DNA of 64,000 nucleotides from Ignelater luminosus. Its lineage: Eukaryota; Arthropoda; Insecta; Coleoptera; Elateridae. The translations under genes were made by a program, and so were the position numbers. This document shows positions 22,370 through 34,300 of the stretch, one piece after another; position 1 is the first letter of the stretch; every line of letters starts with the position of its first letter. The DNA lies in contig VTPC01000873.1 in NCBI GenBank assembly GCA_011009095.1, positions 1-64,000 on the forward strand. The letters run 5' to 3'. The notes below the pieces were generated by a model that worked only from the letters and a program-made list of their open reading frames with translations, ran no database searches and had not been told where the DNA came from.

Positions 22370-25300
22370 CTGCAAAAGAAACAAAAATAAATTTAAACAT
22401 TAATAATAATAAGATATAATAATAAAGAAGTTTCTCAAATTATTTCTCTCAAGTTGTGATAAATTGAGAAACTTGTACACATAGCAACTTTTACACGATA
22501 ACACAAAGCAAACAATATATAGCAAAAAGTAAAAAAAAGCACATTAAATATAAAATAACTATAATTATATATACAATTGCCCCAAGATATACATAACCCA
22601 ATATTAGAGTAAGCTACAAAAATATTAATAAAACCAAAAAGGAATTACCTTCTGAATGTGAAAGAGAAAAGAAATCCCACTTTAAAAACTATGCGGTTTC
22701 TTATCGTACAAGAAACAGCAATATGAAGGTATTTATAACTCCATGCATAATTGGAAATGTAAAAAAATGCCATTATAAAAGCTAATAAAATTGAAATATA
22801 AAATACCATGCTGAATCATGCAATGTTAATCGATTTTAAATCACCCAATGTTATTTATCGGTAATAAATCTACTTTTCATTTCATAAAAATGTATTTCGG
22901 TAGAACTTATAAATCTTACAAAAAAAATAAAAGATCCAATATGTGATAGTATAAAAAGTAATATATAAATGCAGAATGCATCAGAAATTAACTGAAGATC
23001 TTGTTGACTTGTTTTTCAGGTCAACAGTTTAAAAATTTAAGCTGATCAACAAGAAATATAAAGAGTGCTAGTCAATTTTTCATATAAAAAGCTTGCATTT
23101 ATAAATTTTTAATAAATCAATTTTAAGAAAATTTAAATTACAAGATTATTACAAGTTGCTTATCATTCTTTTAAGATACGAAAACTATAAACGTATTATA
23201 TTACTAAAAAAAAAAATTATAATACAGCATCGAACAAAACTTTAATTGAAACATTGATGATTACATTAAGAAGAGCAGTAGTATGAAGGAGCATAAGCAT
23301 AAGTAAGATAGAATTACATACATTACTGCATTTCCACTGTTTTTACAACATGAAGCTTGAAGTAAAGAGGTTTATGATAAATCATCTTAACTTAGAAAAA
23401 AGAGAACTTGAACTATTTTAGCAAAAATAATTTACACAAAAAAGATACATATAAGCTGTAAATGAACTCTAATAGGTTTGTGCAGCTTTCACTGGCAATT
23501 CATTGGAATACAACATAGGCAGGCTTTGTTAGTCACCTTGCCCGTTTTTCATATTGCAAGTCAACAAACCTGCACCAGAATGAACGATTCACAAAGTTTA
23601 TTGCAAATCACCATAAAGTCAGATTTTTGATCGTTTACAACAAAATCTGAGATTGTTTACAACTTGATGTACCCGTAGACTATACACTTTCTCTCTTTTA
23701 AAATATATTTTTTCTCGTTTTACTGCTATAGTCCCTTAAAGAGAGGGAACAAAACAGGGCTTTTCACATCACATAAGCTTTCCTTAAGAAAGTCCAGAAG
23801 GAGTGACAAGTGCAGCATAAATTGTTGACACAAATCTGACAAAAAGCTGCATCGATTAGTAGTAAAATAGTAATTGATAATGAGTACAGCATTTAGAAAA
23901 ATTCATAAACTTAAAGTCTGATTGTTACACCAAAATAAGTAAAGGAGTTTATATAATCTGTAACTTTCTATTTTAATATTTTGTGGAAAAACCTTGTAAA
24001 GTTAATTACTACTATGTTATACAAATCCAAGTGGTGAATAACAAGTAGTGAATAACCTTACAAATACAGAATTTTTTCCAAAAATTCAGAGCTGTCAGTA
24101 ATTGAACAAAAACAATTAAAAATGTAATTAAATTATTTCTATATAATTGAATTACTTTAATTCGATTACTGCAGAAATACTAGTAATTGTAATTGTTTTT
24201 TCAAGCATATCTTCTTTGGATAATTGTAATTGGTAATCGTTTTTATTTTTGTGTAATTGAATTACTTGTGAAAGTAATTGAATTATTATTAAAGTAACTG
24301 GATTATAAAAGTAATTGAATTATCAGCTGATAATGGAATTATTTTAATTGGAAAACCCAATTCAAAAGTAATCTAACGTTCCTATTTAGAATATTCTCGA
24401 TTTCATTATTTCAAGTTTTGACAGGCAATAAATGATGTGCTGTACTTGCCTGAAAAAACTTCTTAACGTCAATGACGTGTAACAGTTGTGAAATACTGCA
24501 ACATTTTACCGAATGACAGAGTACAACAGCTACGTTTATTATTTTAAACATAAAAAAATCCCAGTTTGCTTATTAGCAAACCGATTCATTTCACACAACT
24601 AAGGAGGCTTGAAAACTGACATTTTCATGCATGTTATCAGAAAGGCAAAAATAAATGAATCCACCTTTAATATCAACAAAAAACCTAACCTGTTTAGAAT
24701 AGATTGACATTTGTCAAAATAAAAAAAAAACAATTGGTTGGAAAATTTGTCTAAAATTCTTTGTCGATGCTTTTATTCAGGACATTCAGCAATTGTCACA
24801 GCTTTCTTTTTCAACCACTTATGATATATAATGTGTCACTGTCAACCATTCAGGAGCTTTTTCAGTGACAGCACTACAGCACCAGCCTGTTCCTGGACAC
24901 AAGCAATGCAACGATGTAAATAATCATAAATTATTGAAGAAAATGTGCCGTTTTTTGTGGTCGTAGGAAAAATAGTGTACATAACTCGCTGGACATGTAA
25001 CACTTGTTATGTAAATAAACTTATTGACTATTGTATTTGTTACCATCTAGCAGATAATTGCTACAATAATAAAATAAAAAAGTTTGGATTCCGTGTTATT
25101 AATTATTTTACTACTACAATTTAAAAACAAGAATTGAAATAAATGTAAAACAAAAGTGATTTAACACAAAGTAGACTACCCTAATGCACTTGATTTGAAC
25201 CCCCGACCCGACGCAGCAAAGATTATATAACAACTGTCCTTTCATACCCGTAATTTTTTATTAAAAACTTTTTTCGTGCGAATAATTAAGTAATATTAAA

Positions 25301-28300
25301 AACTGAACAAAAGAAATTAGCTACTTTTCTAACAATAATAATAATTAAACTTTGTAAAGTAAGTAATTCATGCTCTTCGAAATAATTTAATTACAAAAGT
25401 AATTCAATTATATTACAATTACAATTACTTTTATAATTGTAATGTGTCAAAAAATAATTGTAATTTGTAATCGTAATTTCCTCGAGATTGTGAAATAATC
25501 AGTAATCGTAATTGAATTACTTTCGTCAAGTAAGCTCTGCAAGCTCTGCATAAATTCAACAAGAAATGTTTTTTAGTCCATATGTCTAATTTTGACTTTT
25601 TGAAACACACAAACAAATGCATATCTTCCCAAATAATTATGGTTTTAACAGAATTTATTTCTGATGCATCCCGCATAAATAATATCGATAGAACTTAAAT
25701 AATAATCCATGCACAACTATTCTAGAAAATTCTGACCATTTAGCAAATAACATAATAACAGTTAATAACACTTACTTAAAGAATCAAAATTATTTTTTCA
25801 TGAATTAAAATGTTACATATAAAAAATGATCGATAGAAAAGTACTTAAAATAAGATTTAAAATTGAAAATTTAAATTAAATTGATTGTAGTCTTTATCTT
25901 CACTGTTAGGTTTTTCAGAAGAAATATTCTCCCTTTTAGCCTCATTGTCTTCGTTAGGTGTTGGAGATTTATTTTGTGTATCAGCTTGCATATCAGGTAG
26001 TTCATTATTTAATCTTTTCAGTGTCTCTAAAGTTGCTTTCTTCATAATGTCACTTTTAAATTGAAGACATGGTTGTTGTTGAGTGTGTTGCTGAGTGCTT
26101 TGAATCATATCTTCAAACCTTTTTATTGCATATTCAATGCTAGATGCATTTGTTGATTGGAAAGAAGATCGTGTTGAACTAACTGAACTGTTTGGCATGC
26201 TGAAGAGGTTTTGATTTGCAGCCACACTTACTGGATGTACACCATGTATTAGACATTTTGGTGAATCATCTTCCAATTGCGTTGGTATGTGGTGATGGTG
26301 ATGATGTGAATGAGGATAGGATCTTGGTGGATTATTTAAGACATGAAAGAAACTGATACGTTCTAAAGTATCATAATTGGGTTTATTATCTTGAAAATTG
26401 TGACCCTTTTCTGTATTAATTCTATCTTGAAAATGATGTTCAACTATAACAGGTTCAGCTGTTTGCATGGTTGAATCTATAAAATTCGCATTTACTTCTT
26501 CTGTAGGTATGTCTTTGATAAAGCCAGTGTTATGAATGGGCGATTCCCTGTTTTCAACAAAACCAGTATTTACATAAGTAGTTGTTGTTGTAGGTCTTGG
26601 AGATGTTGAGCCAGTAATTAAACTTCCCAATTTATTAATTATAGTTTTAATTGAAAAACCTTCATCAGTTGGAGATCCATGATCATTTGCCTCTTCTCTA
26701 TTTTCATTTTCAAATTTAATATTTTCAGAATTTGTATTTGTACTTGTTCCTCTATCTCGAGTCAATGCTTTATTGATATTTACAAATGTTGCCTCTTCTT
26801 TAGTTCTTTGCTTCTTTGTACTTGTACATTCATCTTTAATTATATTTCTACATGTATTTATACTCTCATCTTTAGTCATCTCAGAATTTACAATATTTTC
26901 AGTTTCTTTAATAACTTCTAAATTGGTTTTTTGGTTTTCATTTTCCTTTATTGTTTCTGCATCATCCTTAATAGGTACCTCTTTAAATGTCTTAACTTCT
27001 GAATTCTTTTCTGTTATGTTCTCACTTCTATATGAGCATGATGAAGCTAAACTTTTATCAGATTCATGAGTTCCTACAGGTTTTCCCTCATCATCAATAT
27101 TAAATTTAGTTTTCTCTCTTAGATGTTTTTTAGAACGTTTATGTTTCTTTTTGCCTTCTACTGCTTCTTGTGCACTAGCATATTCAATAGCTTTCAAGTT
27201 CTCTATATTCCCAAATACTTTGTCATTTGGTTCAGATACATATTCATTGGGTGCAGTATTTTCATCTTGAATAGGCCCTGCATGAAGAGCAAGATATTTT
27301 TCAATATTTCCAAATACTTTTACGTTACTTGTTTGATCATTATCAGCTATCATATCTTGCTTTATATCAAAATCTTTTAAATTCTTTGTTAAATCTGATA
27401 TATCACTGGTAATTTTTGAAATATCACTGGGTAAAATCACATCCGAACTGTCAAAATTTTGAGTATAACTGTCAACTTCAATCTTATCAATGTTATCTCT
27501 ATCTCTGTTTTTCTCTACATCAGTAACAGTGCCCTCATTGATACTTTTGGTTCTTGGCAGTGGTAAAGGTTGCCTTTTTGCTTTAGAAGACGATTCAGAA
27601 TCTTTATCATTTTCATAAATCATTTTATTCAAAAATGAATTGTAATTCATATAAATTGGTTCATTTAGACTTGAACGAATTTTTGAATTACGGAAGAAAT
27701 TCACTGAAGTGTCTTGATCTTCCCAATCATCATTTTTTGTTGGTGATAAATTTGAAAAAGGAGATGAAGAATCTTCAATTGTACTTGAAGATTCAATCTT
27801 CGCTTGTTCTTTATAATCATGATTTTCAAAATCATCTTCATTACTAGGTTCTTGTGAACATTGTCTTTGAGCAAATTCTATCAGTTTCAAATCTTCTTCA
27901 TTCAAACCAGAATTTGGCCTTTCAAATTCTGATTGTGATTTTATTCTTTGTATCAATTCAAATTCATCTTCATCCAGTTTTGATTTCAAGCTGCTTAGAA
28001 TTTCTTCATCTTCAGAATTAATTTCCGAGATGTTTGGACTCTTATCATCATCCATGGGACGTTTTTGAGTTATTACACTACCAAAATCTAAATCGGTATC
28101 TTCTATTTCAAGACTAGAATTTTCAATGATGGTAGAAATTTTTTCGGCACTTTCTGTTTCATTATTTGTGAAACTTTCTTCTTTATTGAGCGTTTGTGTA
28201 GTGCCCATTAATTTGGAAGAAATTCCCAGGGAATTCTCTCCATCATCATTTTGTATTTTCATTCTGTAATTATCTTGAGAACATTCATTCTGAATCCCCC

Positions 28301-31300
28301 TGTTTGTTACTAGGTTAGAAGGCTGAGGATCTGCATTTTTAAACCTATTGATTTCTTTTGGTTTATGGTTTTCTGTCTTAGTGTAAGATGAATCAACACT
28401 AAACCGACTATTAAAAGTTTCTATTTTTGACTGTTCTGCTTGAAAGACTTTAATTTCTGGTTCTTCTGTTTTTATCATGGGAGTACAATGATCTTCATCT
28501 TCTTTCAATTTATAATCGTTTGATTCCTTTTTGATTAAAATTGGATTTGCAGTCTCTGTTATTTCCAATTGCTTTGTAGTTATGAAAGTTCTCTTAGGAA
28601 GATCTTCTGTTCTTTTTATTTCAAAAGTTTTTGTTTCTATAAAACTTCTACGAGATGCATCTCTTTCAAAAGTGTCTTTGCTTGTCTTTGTTTCAGTATC
28701 AATAGCATCTACTTCATCATGCAGATTTTCTGTCAGAGATAAATTTGTCTGAGGTGCTTCAATTTGAAAATTTTTTACTGTTGTTACTTGTTGATTTTGT
28801 GATTCTTCAGGTTTTTCCATTTCCTCTCTTTCTAACTTTTTTGTTCTTTCTTCAAAGCCTTGTTGTTCTATAGGCCCTTCAATTTTAAAGTCTGATTTTT
28901 CAAGTTTTTCAATTTCTGCTTTTATTTTGTTTTTAAAGTCTTCAATTTCTTTCATTTTCAGTTTCTCTGCTTTTATGGAATTTCTCTTTAGTTCTTCAAT
29001 TTTAAAATTTGATACTTCAGGTTCCTCCATTTCTCTTATTTGTAATGCTTCTGTTTGTAAAGAGCTTCTTTGGGATTCTTGCATTTCAATATTTTCAAAG
29101 TTTGTGTATCTTTCCAAAATACAAATTGCTTCACTATCCGATTCAATCTCGTTGAAAGACATTTTACGTTTATCATTTGGATGACGCATAACTTGTAAAT
29201 CATAAGATCTCTTGACACGGTAAAACGGAGCACTTTTCATTTTTGTACTTTCATCTTGCCGATTCTTCTTGTACCTACCAATTTTATGATTTAGATCTTC
29301 CGATGTCTCTGAAGAACTGTCTCTGCCTTTTTGATTAATATTGGATGAGCTTGAAATTAATCTAGCTCTAGGGATCTTAAAATTCAACAAGTTTATATCG
29401 TCATAACTTATGGACCTTTTATGGAATAATTTTGAACGAGAACCTGCATTTTCAGCATCTGCAGTTTGTACTGAATTTGCTGATAATTCTCCTGAAGCTT
29501 CATCTACTGTTCTAATATTGGGGTCATTTATTATAGACATCAATTTTGGATTTGTCATAATTGAAACTTCAGTTGGTTGACTGATTTTTAAATTCTTTCG
29601 CTTTTTTGCCATTTTTTGTAAAGTATTCTTTCGTCCCATTTCATCTAATGATTGTTTTAGTTTGATTACAAATCTTTCTTCTTTTGTAAACTGATCATCA
29701 GGTTTATTTAAATCAATCTTGGTATATAAGATTTCTAAATTTTCAAAGTTTACATTTTCTGAATATTTTATATCATCTGATTTACTTTCAGAATTCATAA
29801 TATTTCCAGCAGAATTGGACAAATCATAAGAATCTTCACGCGATATAGAGTTTCTATAATGAATATCATCTAGACTTTTACTTTTAACCATAGACGATTC
29901 CGGTTTGAAGCTTGTAACAGATTTTCTTCTATCCTCATAATCATAATAACTAAATTCCAGATTTTTATGAAAAATATCATCAAATTTGGTGCCAGGATTC
30001 AATACCATTTCATATCTTTTACTGAAACTTGGATCACTAGAAGCAAATTTCTTAAATTCCCGTGAAACAGCAGTTTCATTTTCAATATCGTCACTTTCAA
30101 CATCCACCATATTTTTATCTTCTGTAATCTCTTTCAATCTAGGATTGTTTAGAACTGAAGTTAGTAATGGTTTACTAATAGCAAGCTTGTCTTTAGACTT
30201 CTTTGCAACTGGCTTTAATTTTGGATTACCACTATCATTATCAAATGTATCTTTTACCTTCAAAATGTATTTCTGATGTGTCGTTAAATACTCCTCAGGT
30301 AGGTTATGATCAATCTGCGAATACAGATCCTCTAGTATCTCTAAATCTCTTTCTTCTTGATCAGATAAACGCTTTTCTGCGTATTTAATTGCATTTTTAT
30401 TAGGTTTACGTTTTTTAACTACAACATTTTCTTGTTTATCTGTTTCAGAATAATCAGGAACTTTTGACAAATTTATTACTTTGCTGGAATCACCATATCT
30501 TGCAGTAGAATCTTCAGAATTCTCCAAATGTTTTCCAGATGAACTATCTTGTTCTTTTTTTGTGTCAGAATTGTTATTTTTGTTACGTGAAACTAGAGCT
30601 AAAACAGGAAGAAACTTAGATTTTTTAGTGTTATCTTTTTCTGAAATTGGGGGAGTTTTCTCTACAGATTCTGGTAATTTTCTAGAGGTGTCTGATTTTG
30701 TTAAATTACCTGTTGCGCATGGCACTACAGATGTTATAGGTAAACAAAGAGAATTAATTTCACTATCAGTTTTAGATGTTCTTGCAGATTCTATTACTAG
30801 AGTAGAGCCCTGCTTAGTGTTATTAGTAAGAGTATCATTATTGTCTACTTCTAAATTTTGTGAGTGCTTTAATGCGGAAGGAGTGTCTGCAATGCCTACT
30901 GGAAGATAGAAAGGTGCAGCAGATGAAGTGTTTGGTGCTGTTTGTTGCTCATCGTTTGTTGGATGACCTAATTGTTTTTAAATTAAAAAGTATTTTTGTG
31001 CATTAAATAAGGGTGCATTAGCAAATTAAAGTTAATCAAATCATGCAATAAAAAATGCAAAAATATTAAATACTGACCTTTAAGTTTATCAATCTGTGCT
31101 TCAAGTTGCCTTACTCTTTCTCTGTGAGTTTTATTTTCCATTATCATTTTTTGCAGTTCTTGCTGTGCTTCACTTTTGAAATCATTAGCTACCCTTACTG
31201 ATGTTAGCAAATCATTTTGGAATTTTTCCCATTCTTCATTCTGTAATCAAATTTAAAAATATTAAATCTTTCCTAAATTATAATATCAGTGCAACATTAC

Positions 31301-34300
31301 CTCTTCTTTTCTTAATCGGTTTAATTCTTCAACTTCATTGCTAAGTTCAGTATTTTTCCTTTCAGCTTCACTAAGATTTCTTTGAGTTTCCGATAAGACA
31401 GCTGACAATTGCCTTTTATCTTCTAACTGACATTGAGCTTGAACCTAAAATTCCATAATAAATAAACATCCAACTCTAAAGTTACACATGATTATTTACC
31501 TGTATCTCATTCGCGGCTTCTTGTAATTGTTGCAATTGTTCATTTAAATTTGCTTTATCTGCTATTAACTTTTCACATTTATATTCTAATTCCGATTGTG
31601 TACACTTTGCATTATTTCTTGTTACCTAAAAATGTTGAAATTAATTGCATTTCCAACAAACAAAAGGCAGCAATTTAAACCTACTTTACATTCTTCTTGC
31701 AAAATAGAAACCTGTTCTTTCAGTTTTTCAGTCTCGTTACGGCTTCGGGCAACCTGCTCTTTTAAATTTGCTACCTCTGACTCTAATGCATCCTTTTCTT
31801 TCCTTGCATTATCTAATAATTCATCAAGTTCTGATTTATCATTTAATGCTCTCTCCTGTTCTAATTCATTAATCTGAAATTTAAAAAATATTTACAAATA
31901 TTAATATTCAAAAATTTTAAAATTTCAACTTACTTTAGTCCTAGCATTTTCTAATAAATCTGTTAGTCTATTAATTTCAATTTGTCTTCCACTACATTGA
32001 TCTTTGGCTATAGCCAATTCCTGATCGAGTTGCCTGTGTTCAGCGTGTTTGGCATCTAAGGTGCTTTCTAATGTTCGGACACGTTCTGTTAATTGTTCAA
32101 GTTCTGCAATTTGTTCAATGTTTGCAGCTCGAGCATCCTGTAATTCATTATTCAATTGTTCTTGTTTGACAAGTAGATTCTCACGTTCTTCCTGAGCGCT
32201 TTTAAGAAGATCTACTAATTTCTGCTCACGATCAACAATACTTTCAAATTGTCCAGTCTCATCTTTATCACGATATAATAATTGCTTTAATGATTCTACT
32301 TCAGCTCTAGCATCATTCAATCTTTCTGTTTGTCGACACAGTGAATCAAACATTAAATTCTTTTCATCTAAAAGTCTTTCATTATCTTGTTGTAATTCAG
32401 TTAGTTGACGTTGTAGATCTGTGAGCTCTTGTAAAGTTGCTTGTAATTCTTCATTTGTACTATAAATGAAAGTTTAATTAAAAAACTTTACAAAAATATT
32501 AAAAATCTAATTGTTACCTATAATGAGTTTCTTGCATTTGATTAATTTTATCTTGTAAACAAGCGACTGAAACTTCGCTAACATTGCTGCTTGAATGTTT
32601 ATCCCAATCAGGTGTTGGACACGCTGTTATATCACCTACATTTCCTTCTTCTAATAACTATAAATAAAAAGGAAATTGATTTTCAGAAGTGTTATTAGTA
32701 GAAATATGCAGGGTGTTTAGAGAACCCTACTATTTAGATGTAGTAATCTTTACTCACACTAACATTTGTAGCAATTGAAGCTGGTGCAGAACTGTGTCTA
32801 TGTGATTCAAGTAACAATTGTTGTTTTTCATTATCCGACAGTGGTGAATGAGCCACATCTCGAAGTCTGTTCCTTAATGAGGTGTTTTCGTCATTTAACT
32901 GCTCTATCCTAACATTAGATTGTTCTTGAAACATCTGAAAATAAATTAGAGAAATAACTAATGCGATTAATAAAAAGTAAATTAAAAAATAAAATATTAA
33001 GAGATAGAAGACGTTTATGTGGTAAAATTAATTTGTAATGTCCGGTATTGAGTTAGAAACCAATCAACCATAAAAAATACTTGTGATTGTGGTTTGTACA
33101 GGATATTTAAATTCTTAACACAATTATAGCAAATTATGACAAAATTGTTTAAATGTATTTTTTATGGAAATTAATCATACGGCAGTGATTCTTAAATTCT
33201 GAAATATGTTATTTTGCTGTTGCTTTTTAAGTGGATTGAGATATTTTGGAAAAATTTTTGTTAAGCTAGAAACTAAACATATAAAGACATTACTTAGTTG
33301 TTTCTTTCTTTTAGTTATGGCAACGAGAAAGATTATAGCCATTTTTAAATTATTTTGGAAAATAAAATTTTGTTTATGTTTTGGCATATTCAAAGAACGA
33401 AAATTAACTGTAAATACATTTCTTTGCAGGTTACTAACAAGTAAGTATTTTGCTACAAATAGTTCAGATTTGACATATTCCAAGTTGCACAGAAATTGCA
33501 TTGCAATTGTAGAGAGTAGGGATGGTCAATCACATATATTTATCACACACTCTTCATAAGATTCTAAGTCATGATGATTGAATTGAAAGAGCAACTCAAA
33601 TGAGAGAGGTTCAAGCTTCTCTGTGCAGATGACCTTGCAATCCTGGTTACTGGTAGAGTATCAAAACAAGTAAGTACCTATTTGTGAGCTTCTACAGAGG
33701 GTTTTCAGAACTAATAACTAGTTCACAATAGATTCAAAAATCCAATTGGTTCAGTCAAATAGTGAAGTATCATTTTAAATGCTAAGCCGATTTGGAAGCT
33801 ACATACTCTGCACTCATCAAAAAAGGCCTCTGTGTGTCCATAATTGTCTTCATGTTTCGTATGCCATTTTGCAATTATCTTACCTGTTTGTTTTGTTTCC
33901 TGCTGTGCTGGTAGCAGGAATTACTACCTCTGAAAGGTCTTTCTCATTTATAGATGAATGCACATAATTAGATATTAGTATTATTAGAGCTTGGGAATTT
34001 TAACAATTTTTTAGACAAATATTTTGGCAATCTTTTCTGTTAACATATTTGTATTTGTTGTGACAATCAAGCTCTATGGAAGGTTCAGAGGCTTCCTAAA
34101 ATGACTTCAAAACTAAGCATCAAAAGTAACATCTTTAGATTATCCACCTCAAAAAGTGTCAAATGTAGGTATGCAGAAGTTTTAACCACGTTGCTTGATT
34201 GATCATTAGATCAAAACCAGTCTCAACTTTCACTGTGAATCCCAAGGATCTTACAAAAGGAGTTAGAGCAGATATAATTCATAATTGAAAATCCTGGTTT

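Noticed and set aside
26679-27380. Plus-strand frames (26679-26921, 26773-27069, 27123-27380) as hydrophobic small proteins
   Set aside because: They lie antisense to the giant cytospin exon. Their Phe/Ile/Ser-rich content is what the reverse strand of Glu/Lys/Asn codons produces.
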